Position numbers and translations under genes: made by a program. Shown piece by piece: positions 48,691 through 57,960 of a stretch of 64,000 nucleotides of DNA; the first letter of the stretch is position 1, and each line of letters starts with the position of its first letter. The DNA is from Ruminiclostridium sufflavum DSM 19573 (lineage in GTDB: Bacteria; Bacillota; Clostridia; Acetivibrionales; DSM-1351), in the NCBI RefSeq assembly GCF_003208175.1, contig NZ_QKMR01000003.1, forward strand, positions 62,001 to 126,000, written 5' to 3'. Under the pieces are notes generated by a model that saw nothing but the letters and a program-made list of their open reading frames with translations, did no database searches and was not told the origin of the DNA.

Positions 48691-49398
48691 TCACCCCTTA
48701 CTCCAGCGTCTTTTTTCTATTACTCTTATTGCCAAGAATACAAATACTGCCGAAAAGCTAAGATAGTATACAATTGCCTTTACTGAAAGTATTCCTGCAA
48801 ATAAATCCTCGGTCCTTGAATACAATGAGAACCAATTGAGAATATCTGACCATATTCCCCCAAGATTAGGAGCGATACCTTGCAGAAGCCACATAATCAA
48901 AAGGCCTACTATACCTACTATAGCAGCTACAATCTGGCTTTCGGTCAAGGAGGATGCAAATATGCCAAAAGCTATAAAGGAGGCTCCGAGAAGTATATAA
49001 CCCACATACCCTCCGATTATCTCAGGAATATCAGGATTTCCGTATATTTTTAGCAATATCGGATATACAAAAGTAATTACAGTCATAACCATAAATACTG
49101 CAAAAGCAGCCAGGTATTTGCCGATGACGATTTTTGTCAGGCTGGTGGGAGATGTGGTTAAAAGAACCTCCGTACCGCTTTTCCTTTCATCGGCAAGTAT
49201 TTTCATTGTTAATACAGGGATAATAAGTATCAGGAAAAGTGACATATAAGTTAGATTTAAGTAATTATATTCGGCAGTCGGTGAAGCCAAATTAATATAG
49301 AAAACCATTGAAGAAAGCAGCATAAACAAGCCGATAAGCACATACGCTATCGGTGAGGTAAAATAAGCTCTGAACTCCTTTTTAAATACTGATAACAT
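48691..49398 (-). CDS. ABC-2 type permease (GldF-like)
   Basis: 235 residues with six membrane spans and the ABC-2 layout, starting MLSVFKKEFRAYFTSPIAYV (the amphipathic opening typical of these proteins). It includes DERKSGTEVLLTTSPTSLTKIVIGKY, the interface for the ATPase. It follows the ATPase gene by 2 nt, so the two are co-translated. Transport direction is probably export, and the substrate is unknown. Confidence 0.9.
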   Translation of the reverse strand: MLSVFKKEFRAYFTSPIAYVLIGLFMLLSSMVFYINLASPTAEYNYLNLTYMSLFLILIIPVLTMKILADERKSGTEVLLTTSPTSLTKIVIGKYLAAFAVFMVMTVITFVYPILLKIYGNPDIPEIIGGYVGYILLGASFIAFGIFASSLTESQIVAAIVGIVGLLIMWLLQGIAPNLGGIWSDILNWFSLYSRTEDLFAGILSVKAIVYYLSFSAVFVFLAIRVIEKRRWSKG

Positions 49399-49400
49399 AA

Positions 49401-50348
49401 CTACATAACCTCCTTTTCCTGCGTGGTCAATTGTAAGAATATCTCTTCAAGAGAAAGGTCTAAGGACTTCAATTCAATTATAGGATATCCGGCTTTTGCC
49501 ATGGCAAAGAATAAAGGTCGTCTTATATCTGTTTCTTTATCGGATTCAATTATATATTCAATTACATCAGAATCCTTTTCAATGTGGGGCTCTACGTACT
49601 TAATCCCGTAGATTTCCTCAATGCTGCTGACAATCGAGCTCTTTGGCCCGGCAATCGTCGCCGACAGCTTACTTACTGAGCCCATACCCTTAGAAAGGTT
49701 CTCAGGGGTATCGATTGCAGCAATCTTGCCTTTATTGATAATTACAACTCTTTCGCAGACGGCACTAACCTCAGGCAATATATGCGAGCTGAGAATAATA
49801 GTGTGCTGCTTGCCAAGTGCCTTAATTAATTTTCTTATTTCGATAATTTGCATCGGGTCAAGTCCAACAGTAGGCTCATCAAGAATTAAAACCTCCGGAG
49901 CACCCAGAAGAGACTGGGCCAGTCCGACTCTTTGCTTGTAACCCTTAGACAGATTCTTTATCAATCTCCCGCGTACATCGACTAATTTTACAAGCTCCAT
50001 AACATCTGAGATTTGCCCTTTTTTCTGATTTTTGCCAACAAGCTTCAAGTCAGCCACAAAATTCAGATATTCGTAAGTAGTCATATCCATATACAATGGA
50101 GGCAATTCCGGCAAAAATCCGATTTTTCTTTTAACCTCTTCCGGATTTTCCATAATATCATACCCGCACACCTTTACCGTACCCTCGGTAGAAGGAATAA
50201 AACCGGTAATGATATTCATGGTAGTTGACTTACCAGCTCCGTTTGGACCAAGGAAACCAAGTACTTCACCTTTTTCAACTGTAAAACTGATATCGTCTAC
50301 AGCTTTTATCTGACCGTAACTTTTGGTCAAATTCTGAATCTCGATCAT
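49401..50348 (-). CDS. ABC-2 type ATPase (GldA-like)
   Basis: 315 residues. Walker A GPNGAGKS is near residue 34, the signature LSKGYKQR near 134, Walker B VLILDEPTVGLD near 154 and the switch His in SSHIL near 187. A C-terminal domain of about 90 residues follows, ending SLDLSLEEIFLQLTT, as usual for this class. It is the first gene of the ATPase-permease-GldG-DUF4340 operon. Confidence 0.93.
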   Translation of the reverse strand: MIEIQNLTKSYGQIKAVDDISFTVEKGEVLGFLGPNGAGKSTTMNIITGFIPSTEGTVKVCGYDIMENPEEVKRKIGFLPELPPLYMDMTTYEYLNFVADLKLVGKNQKKGQISDVMELVKLVDVRGRLIKNLSKGYKQRVGLAQSLLGAPEVLILDEPTVGLDPMQIIEIRKLIKALGKQHTIILSSHILPEVSAVCERVVIINKGKIAAIDTPENLSKGMGSVSKLSATIAGPKSSIVSSIEEIYGIKYVEPHIEKDSDVIEYIIESDKETDIRRPLFFAMAKAGYPIIELKSLDLSLEEIFLQLTTQEKEVM

Positions 50349-50493
50349 TATTTTCCCCCCTAAATTGTTACGTGCATTTTTTCAAAAAGCATTCTTCTAC
50401 TGATACACAATACATATTATCCATAATTATTTTTAATAAACTATGAACGGATTGTTAATATTTTAATGGAAGAGCGCTTAAATTCAAAAAATA

Positions 50494-50534
50494 AAAATGG
50501 CTAATAACTTTTGAGTTTATAGTTTAGCCATTTT
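50494..50534 (-). terminator. Second terminator after the calcium ATPase gene
   Basis: Perfect 11-bp stem AAAATGGCTAA (50494-50504) / TTAGCCATTTT (50524-50534), 19-nt loop, followed on the minus strand by TTTATTTTTTG. It backs up the hairpin at 50642-50677. The gap 50349-50702 holds both hairpins; no promoter for the ABC operon stood out. Confidence 0.7.
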
Positions 50535-50641
50535 ATGATTATATATTCTTTTTTACCTATTTTCAAGTAAAAGCCAATATCGCTTCTGACTGCCTGCTTT
50601 TACCCATATTTTACAAACACAATATTCATTTCTGCTTAAAA

Positions 50642-50677
50642 ACAATTACTATCGGCTGGAAAACCGATAGTAATTGT
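50642..50677 (-). terminator. Terminator of the calcium ATPase gene, sharing a dispersed repeat
   Basis: Perfect 14-bp stem ACAATTACTATCGG (50642-50655) / CCGATAGTAATTGT (50664-50677), 8-nt loop, followed on the minus strand by TTTTAAG. It starts 25 nt after the stop codon. Its 50646-50669 segment matches 2705-2726 of repeat R1 apart from a 2-nt gap. Confidence 0.8.
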
Positions 50678-50702
50678 CCGCGGCTTTTTTCAAATTTATA
50701 AA

Positions 50703-53432
50703 TTACTGCCTCTTAATTTTCCTGCCGGTTCCTATCATACTTGACAATATTGGCACTATAAGAGAAAACCCGATTATCAAAAACCACTCGCTCATTCCTA
50801 ACGCCGCTGTTTCAAACACACCTTGCAGTACGGGAACATAAACAACCGCCAATATCATAACAACTGAGCACAGTACTGACATCACCAAAGGCATATTGTC
50901 AAAAAAAGATATCTCAAAAATATTCTTGGTTTCTGATTTACACTCAAACACATGTATCAGCTGAGTTATAACCAATGTCATAAAAGCACCTGTCCGAGCC
51001 AGTTCTACATTATTCAGAAAATATAGAATACTTACAAACACACCTAAAGTGCTTAATCCGATAAAAACTCCTCTTGAAACAATCAGCTTGAGCAGCCCAT
51101 GTGAAAAAATATTATCCTTTGTACCTCTGGGCGGTCTCATCATAATATCCTTTTCAGGAGGATCCAGACCCAGAGCTATTGCCGGCAATCCATCAGTTGC
51201 AAGATTCACCCACAAAATCTGAATAGGAAGGAGCGGCATAGGCAGCATCATAAGTATGCCCAAAAACATAGTTAAAACCTCTCCCAGATTACAAGCAAGC
51301 ATATATCTTATAAACTTTCTTATATTGTTGTATATTACACGTCCTTCTTCAACCGCCGCCACAAGTGTTGCAAAGTTGTCATCCAGCAGTACCATTGATG
51401 AAGCTTCCTTTGTTACATCAGTGCCTGTTATACCCATCGACACCCCTATATCAGCCTCTTTTACCGCCGGTGCATCATTTACTCCATCTCCGGTCATAGC
51501 TACAATATGTCCCAGCTTTTTAAGCACCCGGACAATCATCAGCTTATGCTTTGGAGATACCCTTGCATAAACAGAAACGGAACCTGCCACTTCTGACAGC
51601 TGCTCCTCGTTCATTCTGTCCAGTTCGGCACCGGTAAGAACCTTATCGCCGTCGCAGTATATATTCAGCTCCTTTGCAATAGCGGCAGCCGTCAATTTAT
51701 GGTCTCCTGTAATCATTACCGGCTTAATGCCTGCCAGCCTGCATTTCTGTACAGCCACAACAGCTTCTCTTCTGGGAGGGTCTATCATTCCCATTAGGCC
51801 TACGAAAATCAAATCCTTCTCGATATTTTTGGATTCCGTCCTGTAGGTCCCCGTTTCCAGCCTTTTGTATGCCAGGCCCATTACACGGAGTGCCTTGTTT
51901 GCCATACCGTCGTTTATCCTTGTGACAGTTCTTCTGGCTCCAGCATCGAGATTTATAATACCTTTCGAGGTCATAATTCTGCTGCATTTATCGATTATCA
52001 TGTCCGGAGCACCCTTTGTAAAGACAAATATTTCACCCGAGGACTTTTTACAGATTACAGACATACATTTTCTGTCGGAGTCAAAAGGCAGCTCATCCAG
52101 CCTCTTATAGCAGCTGTTAAGGTGTCCTTGTGTTATTCCCGCCTTTGCCGCCGCAATCGTAAGCGCAATTTCAGTCGGATCTCCTGTAATTTTCGTATCA
52201 GGCTGCTGTTTTGAAAACAAGGACTTTATTTTACCCATTGCGGGATTATTGCTCTGCAAGCTTGAGATAACCGAATTATTGCACATAGCACCTATCTCAA
52301 GAGCCATTTTTATACCTTCTGTTTTTATGGGGTCAGCCGGCTTATTTCCCATTAAAAAGCTGCCCTCTGTGTTATAACCGTTTCCTGTTACATCCAGCTC
52401 GCAACCGGAAGCATATATCTTGCGGACTGTCATCTTGTTTTCTGTTAATGTACCCGTCTTGTCAGAGCATATTATACTGGCACAGCCCAAGGTTTCAACC
52501 GCAGGCAGCTTACGTATCAGGGCATTTCTCTTTAACATTCTCTGCACACCTAATGCAAGCGAAATAGTAACAATAGCCGGCAGGCCCTCCGGAATAGCCG
52601 CAACAGCCAGACTGATTCCTGCCAGAAGCATTGTCAGAAGCTTTTCACCGCGTAATATCCCTGTTATGGATACAATAGTGCAAATAGCCAGACAGCCTAT
52701 TGCAATAATTTTTCCAAGGTGTGCCAGCCTTCTTTGAAGAGGGGTTTCATCCTCCTCTATATTCTGTATCATATCGGCGATATTTCCCATTTCGGTGCTC
52801 ATGCCTGTGGCATAAACCACAGCCTTTGCCCTTCCTCCTGTTGCAACCGTACCCATATAGACAGAGGTTTTTTTATCGTATGAATTAATATAGGAATTCT
52901 TGACTTTCAATGAATGCTTCTCCACAGGAACAGATTCGCCCGTAAGAAGTGACTCGTCAACACTTAGGCTGCTGCATTCAAAAACTGCCGCATCTGCTGC
53001 AATCCTGTCTCCGGCTTCAATCACAAGAACATCTCCGGGAACAATTTCCTCCGCCGGAATGCTAATCTGAAGTTCGTTTCTGATGACCTTTGCATATGGA
53101 GCCGCAAGAGACTTCAATGCTTCCATCGTTTTCTCTGTTCTGAATTCCTGAACAAAGCCCAGTATTGCATTTACAATTACTATAGCTATTATTGTTACCG
53201 CCTCTGTTGTGTCACCCATAAACCCGGAAATAACCGTTGCCATTAAGAGAATGACAATCATTACATCTGTAAACTGCCGGAATAAAATTTTTAGAGGAGA
53301 TATTTTCTTTCTCTCTGCCAGAATATTGAGGCCATGCTTTTGAAGCTTTTTTTTCGCCTCATTATCCGTAAGTCCGATAGTCAGCATGTTATCCGGCTTT
53401 GCAAAGTTCAATTCAGATTCCGCTATGCTCAT
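50703..53432 (-). CDS. P-type calcium-transporting ATPase (type IIA, SERCA-like)
   Basis: 909 residues. It has the actuator motif LTGES, the phosphorylation motif DKTGTLT (Asp near 324), the hinge TGDGVNDAPA and the membrane ion-site helices: PEGLPAIV (M4), NLGEVL (M5) and NLATDGLPA (M6). These carry the SERCA calcium ligands Glu, Asn/Glu and Asn/Thr/Asp, so calcium export is the best call; manganese is a possible second ion. It works in the cytoplasmic membrane. It lies 143 nt after a MgtC-family gene. An AT-rich perfect hairpin ends directly before its Shine-Dalgarno (AAAGGTGACAAG). Confidence 0.94.
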   Translation of the reverse strand: MSIAESELNFAKPDNMLTIGLTDNEAKKKLQKHGLNILAERKKISPLKILFRQFTDVMIVILLMATVISGFMGDTTEAVTIIAIVIVNAILGFVQEFRTEKTMEALKSLAAPYAKVIRNELQISIPAEEIVPGDVLVIEAGDRIAADAAVFECSSLSVDESLLTGESVPVEKHSLKVKNSYINSYDKKTSVYMGTVATGGRAKAVVYATGMSTEMGNIADMIQNIEEDETPLQRRLAHLGKIIAIGCLAICTIVSITGILRGEKLLTMLLAGISLAVAAIPEGLPAIVTISLALGVQRMLKRNALIRKLPAVETLGCASIICSDKTGTLTENKMTVRKIYASGCELDVTGNGYNTEGSFLMGNKPADPIKTEGIKMALEIGAMCNNSVISSLQSNNPAMGKIKSLFSKQQPDTKITGDPTEIALTIAAAKAGITQGHLNSCYKRLDELPFDSDRKCMSVICKKSSGEIFVFTKGAPDMIIDKCSRIMTSKGIINLDAGARRTVTRINDGMANKALRVMGLAYKRLETGTYRTESKNIEKDLIFVGLMGMIDPPRREAVVAVQKCRLAGIKPVMITGDHKLTAAAIAKELNIYCDGDKVLTGAELDRMNEEQLSEVAGSVSVYARVSPKHKLMIVRVLKKLGHIVAMTGDGVNDAPAVKEADIGVSMGITGTDVTKEASSMVLLDDNFATLVAAVEEGRVIYNNIRKFIRYMLACNLGEVLTMFLGILMMLPMPLLPIQILWVNLATDGLPAIALGLDPPEKDIMMRPPRGTKDNIFSHGLLKLIVSRGVFIGLSTLGVFVSILYFLNNVELARTGAFMTLVITQLIHVFECKSETKNIFEISFFDNMPLVMSVLCSVVMILAVVYVPVLQGVFETAALGMSEWFLIIGFSLIVPILSSMIGTGRKIKRQ

Positions 53433-53443
53433 CTTGTCACCTT

Positions 53444-53475
53444 TAAAAATCTTTTTGAAAATGAAAAGATTTTTA
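53444..53475 (-). promoter_or_regulatory. Hairpin directly upstream of the calcium ATPase start
   Basis: Perfect 12-bp inverted repeat TAAAAATCTTTT (53444-53455) / AAAAGATTTTTA (53464-53475) with an 8-nt loop. In the transcript its 3' arm runs into AAAGGTGACAAG ATG. It could be a weak terminator/attenuator for the MgtC transcript or modulate translation. Confidence 0.45.
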
Positions 53476-53575
53476 CCTTTCGTGTGTTCTAAAAGTATTT
53501 CTATTCATGAGAACACAGAAATAGTACAAGATAATTGTATTTAAAATAATATGAATATTACCCGTAATTCCTCAA

Positions 53576-54268
53576 TTACTCCTCATACACACGCCTGACA
53601 GTATTATGGCAAAGCACTGCCTCAATCAGCTCTATCAGCGGAACTTCGTTCGGCATCTGTATTTTGTAGCGTAAAATGATTTCTCCGTCACGCTCACTGC
53701 TTACAAATTCAGTGTCCAGCACTGTTGCTCCGAATTCTTCAATAATGCTTGAAAGCTGTCTCGCTTCTCCTCTTTTTATCAGCGTATGAATGCACAATCT
53801 TACATCTCTTTGGGAAGATCTTCTTCTCTGGACTTTTCTTATCACCACCAAAGTTAAAAAGATGATAATTGTTGTTATAAAGGCACCTGAATAAAACCCG
53901 ATGCCTACTGCTATTCCTATACAGGAGACAGCCCATAGACTGGCTGCTGTTGTTAATCCCTTTACATTTATACCCTCTTTTATTATTGTTCCCGCTCCCA
54001 GAAAGCCTATTCCGCTGATAACCTGAGCTCCCAGTCTTGCAGGGTCAACATTAACATTCGGAGAAAATTTTTTATATATAAATTCTGAAGTAATCATGAC
54101 TAATGCCGAGCCCACGCATACAAGTATATGCGTCCGGAATCCCGCAGGCCTGTGCAGATGCTCTCTTTCAAAGCCTATAATTCCGCCCAGCAGACAAGCT
54201 TCAAGCAGTCTGATTATAATTGAGAAATAGAATTCCGCTTGACCCCAAAATGCATTAAACAGCCACAT
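53576..54268 (-). CDS. MgtC/SapB-family membrane protein
   Basis: 230 residues. The N-terminal four to five spans have the family motif GGIIGFEREHLHRPAGFRTH (about 28-47) and SGIGFLGAGTII. A C-terminal cytoplasmic domain of about 85 residues (from IRKVQRRRSS) has an ACT-like pattern. MgtC proteins act in magnesium limitation and intramembrane regulation rather than as proven transporters. The ATG of MWLFNAFWG follows GTGGAGG; ten upstream codons are leader. The neighbouring P-type ATPase recalls the mgtCB pair of enterobacteria, but here the ATPase is of the calcium type. Confidence 0.91.
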   Translation of the reverse strand: MWLFNAFWGQAEFYFSIIIRLLEACLLGGIIGFEREHLHRPAGFRTHILVCVGSALVMITSEFIYKKFSPNVNVDPARLGAQVISGIGFLGAGTIIKEGINVKGLTTAASLWAVSCIGIAVGIGFYSGAFITTIIIFLTLVVIRKVQRRRSSQRDVRLCIHTLIKRGEARQLSSIIEEFGATVLDTEFVSSERDGEIILRYKIQMPNEVPLIELIEAVLCHNTVRRVYEE

Positions 54269-54378
54269 TATAAAAACCTCCACGCCAAATTCAGGCAAAA
54301 ATTTAAGAGTCTAAAGAACCCCTGTATGTGTTATTTATATTATTATATCAATATTTGCCCGGATATGCTACATTAACG

Positions 54379-54418
54379 GCAAAGAACCGTATAGTATTAT
54401 AACCATACAGCTCTTTGC
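54379..54418. terminator. Probable bidirectional terminator between spoIIR and the MgtC-family gene
   Basis: Imperfect hairpin with arms beginning GCAAAGA (54379-54385) and ending TCTTTGC (54412-54418), with inner pairing GTAT/ATAC. On the plus strand a GTTTTATAAAAAAG tail follows; on the minus strand the tail is weak. Confidence 0.5.
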
Positions 54419-54482
54419 GCGTTTTATAAAAAAGTATTTTTTTATTAATGCTATTGCCTGACAAGCTCCGCAATATTCAGAC

Positions 54483-55199
54483 TTATCCGAACATTCTGCT
54501 GATTGCACCTGTGAACTTTATCCTTGAGCCCTGCAGGAATTCAACAACTTTAAATCTTATTTTAATAGGTATATCTTCATCATTGTCCACGGAAGTAATA
54601 AGCCTGTATTCTTCAGCAGAAAGCGAATTTTTCAGACTGCCCTTCACAGAGTCCGGTATTGCCCCATGTGTAGCATCAAAGAAGCATAGCGGCGGAAACA
54701 ACACACACCACCAATTTGCACCTGCTCCCTCTCCTATGACAACTCTTAGAGCCTCATAATTACCTGCCGGTAAAGCCACATCCCCGTATACCTTTGTAGG
54801 GAAATCATAATTGCCCATCATAGCCTTAGCGGTATATTTTCTGTTATTCTGTATTATTACTTCGTTTGATATTTTTTCTATATCTTTTAAATTATTATTT
54901 ATGATAGTCCTTGTTTCGTTTATATCATTTGAAGCTGCAAGCTTACCCTTCATGTACTCAATTATGGCATCACGAACCTTGAGCTTTAATGCCTGATCCT
55001 CTTTTGAATCGCTGTTTGCAATTACATGAAGCCTTACAAGATTCTGCGACAATCCTGCATTTACATTCTCTGCATAGCTGCTTGATATCACCCATGCAGC
55101 AAGTACCGATAAAATTAATGCGGCAATTAATATCTTCGCTATGTTTTCCCATATTTTACTTGATGTGTCAGTCTTTAAAAATAAAACACCCTTGCTCAT
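54483..55199 (-). CDS. spoIIR: Stage II sporulation protein R
   Basis: 238 residues. One N-terminal membrane span or signal (about 21-43) precedes the extracellular domain with the family blocks LVRLHVIANSDSKEDQALKLKVRDAI and YGDVALPAGNYEALRVVIGEGAGANWWCVLFPPLCF. SpoIIR is made in the forespore under sigma-F and, across the septum, triggers SpoIIGA to activate pro-sigma-E in the mother cell. This supports a spore-forming host. The ATG follows GGAGGGGATATTTT; the 23 codons upstream are leader. It is a single-gene unit. Confidence 0.95.
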   Translation of the reverse strand: MSKGVLFLKTDTSSKIWENIAKILIAALILSVLAAWVISSSYAENVNAGLSQNLVRLHVIANSDSKEDQALKLKVRDAIIEYMKGKLAASNDINETRTIINNNLKDIEKISNEVIIQNNRKYTAKAMMGNYDFPTKVYGDVALPAGNYEALRVVIGEGAGANWWCVLFPPLCFFDATHGAIPDSVKGSLKNSLSAEEYRLITSVDNDEDIPIKIRFKVVEFLQGSRIKFTGAISRMFG

Positions 55200-55367
55200 A
55201 AAATATCCCCTCCAAATTCCCCGCTTTAAAAAATTGACAAATAAGGTTTCACATTTAATTATTGTCAATTATGCAAGCAATTATACAAAACAAGAAAAAT
55301 TTTTATGAGCCCGAAGTGCATAATATCAGCATAAAGCCGAACACCTGCCTTTATGCATGTTTCAATT

Positions 55368-55403
55368 AAAAATCCGCTTGAAATGCAGCTTGAGCGGATT
55401 TTT
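55368..55403 (-). terminator. Terminator of the metQNI-oxidoreductase-aminotransferase operon
   Basis: Perfect 11-bp stem AAAAATCCGCT (55368-55378) / AGCGGATTTTT (55393-55403), 14-nt loop, 13 nt after the aminotransferase stop, with T on the minus-strand side. A second hairpin, GCATAAAG / CTTTATGC, lies next to it at 55329-55356. Confidence 0.88.
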
Positions 55404-55416
55404 AACTGAAATATCT

Positions 55417-56604
55417 TTATTTATAGAACCGACTGGCTTTGCGTGGCGGAATTTTTTTGCGCAAACCGGATAAACGGTTTAATGCTTCAAATAATGTGTC
55501 GTCCCTTTTTGCGAAATGCAGCCGTATCAGATGATTCACATTTTCACGAAAAAAGCTTGAGCCCGGAACAGCTCCAACACCGACATCACGGGCAAGCGTT
55601 TCGCAGAATTCCAGATCGCTGTCAAAACCAAATTCCGAAATATCAATCAAAATGTAATATGCTCCTTGCGGTACAGTATAATTAATATTCAAATCCTCCA
55701 GCCCTTTGAGGAACAAATCGCGTTTAGCTGTATATTTATCCAGAAGCTGTTCATAATAGCCATCACTGAATTTAAGACCTGTGACAGCCGCCTCCTGCAA
55801 AGGAGCAGCTGCGCCGACTGTCAGAAAATCATGCACCTTTTTTGCCGCAGCCGCGATATAAGGCGGCGCAATAATATACCCCAACCGCCAGCCCGTAATG
55901 GAATAGGTTTTAGAAAGCGAGCTGCAGGATACAGTACGCTCCCACATACCGGGAAGGGACGCGAAATAAATGTGCTTGTTAGGCTTGTAAACAATATGTT
56001 CATAAACCTCGTCAGTGATGACAAAGGTATCATATTTCTCGGCCAGCTCCGCAATTAACCTCAGTTCCTCATAAGAGAAAACCTTACCGCAGGGATTTGA
56101 CGGATTACAGAGGATTAATGCCTTCGGCTTCTGCTTAAAAGCCTTCTCCAGCTCATCCCGGCTGAATTCAAATTCCGGAGGATAAAGAGGCACATAAATA
56201 GGTTCGGCACCGGAAAGTATAGCGTCCGCACCATAATTTTCATAAAACGGCGAAAAAACGATTACCTTGTCTCCCGGGTTAGTTACTGTCAGCATTGCAG
56301 CCATCATGGCTTCTGTACTGCCGCAAGTGACCACAATTTCACCGTTAGGGTCAATCTTCCGGCCCATAAGACGTGATTGCTTGACTGCCAATGCCTCACG
56401 GAAATTCTGGGAACCCCAGGTTATGGAATACTGATGGTAATCCTCGTTTGATACCTCCGACAAGCGGTCAAGAATCTCCTTCGGAGGCTCAAAATCCGGA
56501 AACCCCTGAGAGAGGTTGACCGCACCATATTTTAAGGATACTCTGGTCATACGGCGGATTACCGAATCGGTAAAGGCTTCTGTTCTTTTTGAAAGCTCAG
56601 GCAT
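55417..56604 (-). CDS. Class I/II aminotransferase (methionine aminotransferase/YbdL-like)
   Basis: 395 residues with fold type I PLP features: Asn170 in NPSNP, Asp198 and Tyr201 in TDEVYEHI, and the Schiff-base Lys232 in SSLSKTYSITGWRLGY. The final Arg is in LIRLHFAKRDDTL. The subgroup patterns INLSQGFPDF-like (VNLSQGFPDFEPP) and VHDFLT resemble E. coli YbdL, which prefers methionine and aromatic amino acids, and kynurenine-type transaminases. It is the last gene of the operon that starts with a methionine ABC transporter and contains a 2-oxoacid:ferredoxin oxidoreductase and a CoA ligase, so it probably interconverts an amino acid with the 2-oxoacid these use. ATG after AGGAGGTGGGAC. Confidence 0.9.
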   Translation of the reverse strand: MPELSKRTEAFTDSVIRRMTRVSLKYGAVNLSQGFPDFEPPKEILDRLSEVSNEDYHQYSITWGSQNFREALAVKQSRLMGRKIDPNGEIVVTCGSTEAMMAAMLTVTNPGDKVIVFSPFYENYGADAILSGAEPIYVPLYPPEFEFSRDELEKAFKQKPKALILCNPSNPCGKVFSYEELRLIAELAEKYDTFVITDEVYEHIVYKPNKHIYFASLPGMWERTVSCSSLSKTYSITGWRLGYIIAPPYIAAAAKKVHDFLTVGAAAPLQEAAVTGLKFSDGYYEQLLDKYTAKRDLFLKGLEDLNINYTVPQGAYYILIDISEFGFDSDLEFCETLARDVGVGAVPGSSFFRENVNHLIRLHFAKRDDTLFEALNRLSGLRKKIPPRKASRFYK

Positions 56605-56616
56605 AGTCCCACCTCC

Positions 56617-57948
56617 TTAAATATTGTAAGTCTGCCCGCGCTCGTCGATAATTCTTCTCGACTTGTGCTCGGAACGGGTATTCAGTCCTCCGTCCGGATG
56701 CACTATAACAGCCGAAGGCTTCACACCGATTCTTGCCTTCAGTGCGGCAGATACCTTTGCGGATATTTCCTCATCCGTTTCTGGATTATCATTATTTCTC
56801 TCAATTTCCACCGCATATTTGCAGGTATAGTCCTTCTCAAAAATGCGGATGAGGTATTCACCGGTTATTCCTCCCAGCTCGCGAACAACAGCTTCAATAT
56901 CGCTTGGGAATACATTTACAGCTGATACAATAAACATATCGTCCTTTCTTCCGCTGATATGGATTCTGCCGTGAGTACGTCCGCAGGAGCAGGGAGTATT
57001 GTCAATCCAGCCTATATCCCCTGTACGGAAACGGATAAGAGGCCTTGCATGCTTACGCAGGGTTGTAAACACAAGCTCTCCTATCTCTCCCGGCTTCAAT
57101 ATCTCGCCGGTATGAATATCTACTGTTTCTACAAGAATATGGTTTTCAGCAATATGCAAGCCATCCTTTGCCTCGCACATTGCCGCACAGGCACCGAATA
57201 TATCAGAAAGTCCGTAAAAATCGTATACCTCCGCTCCCCACAGCTCTTCAATTGCCTTGCGGGTAGAATCAATAGAGCCTCCCAGCTCACCGGCCACAAT
57301 TATTTTTTTTATGGATAAATCCTTTTTCGGATCAATTCCGTTCTTGATTGCAGTTTCTCCCAGATACCATGCATAGGATGGACTGGTCCAGATAATAGTG
57401 GGCTGGTAGGTCTTAAGAACAAACAGCAATCTCTCACTTGGAAGTGTACCGCCCCATATGCACAAGGCTCCGAGATTCTGTGCCCCGATTACATCAGGAC
57501 CGCCTACATACAAAGAAAAATTCAATGCATGGACATATCTATCCTTCGGCCTCATGCCAACTTGCCAGAACCAGCGGCTTTCTGTATCCTGAAACTCATC
57601 AAAATCTTTTTTTGTAAAGGGACTCATTGTAGGAACACCGGTAGAGCCGGAGGAGGTAGAAATAAAAATTACATCTTCCTCGGGCACGGCACACAGCTCA
57701 CCTAAAAACGAACCTACTCCCTGAGTGTCACGCTGGGTTTTTTTATCAATATAAGGAAGCTTCTGAATATCTGAAAGCTCATGAATATCCTCCGGTCTCA
57801 CTCCGGCTTCATCAAATGACCTCTTATAGTACGGTGCATTCTCATAAGCAAAATTTATAATTTCCTTGAGGTCTTCAAGCTGGCATTTTTCCAGCTCTTC
57901 TCTCGGCATGGTTTCAAGTTCTTCGTTCCAATATTTTTTCTCACTCAT
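56617..57948 (-). CDS. Phenylacetate-CoA ligase-family AMP-forming ligase
   Basis: 443 residues. The AMP-binding P-loop is SSGSTGVPT at 99-107; the later motifs are YGLSDIFG near 239, RFRTGDIG near 311 and the C-terminal lid domain with IHISGRKDDMFIVSAVNVFPSDIE. The family is PaaK, which makes acyl-CoA from aryl- or alkyl-acids with ATP. Several members beside 2-oxoacid oxidoreductases handle the acid that belongs to the same 2-oxoacid. It lies between the oxidoreductase beta subunit gene (12 nt) and the aminotransferase gene (12 nt). The acid cannot be told from the sequence: phenylacetate, indoleacetate or methylthiopropionate are candidates. Confidence 0.9.
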   Translation of the reverse strand: MSEKKYWNEELETMPREELEKCQLEDLKEIINFAYENAPYYKRSFDEAGVRPEDIHELSDIQKLPYIDKKTQRDTQGVGSFLGELCAVPEEDVIFISTSSGSTGVPTMSPFTKKDFDEFQDTESRWFWQVGMRPKDRYVHALNFSLYVGGPDVIGAQNLGALCIWGGTLPSERLLFVLKTYQPTIIWTSPSYAWYLGETAIKNGIDPKKDLSIKKIIVAGELGGSIDSTRKAIEELWGAEVYDFYGLSDIFGACAAMCEAKDGLHIAENHILVETVDIHTGEILKPGEIGELVFTTLRKHARPLIRFRTGDIGWIDNTPCSCGRTHGRIHISGRKDDMFIVSAVNVFPSDIEAVVRELGGITGEYLIRIFEKDYTCKYAVEIERNNDNPETDEEISAKVSAALKARIGVKPSAVIVHPDGGLNTRSEHKSRRIIDERGQTYNI

Positions 57949-57960
57949 TATCGTATCCTC

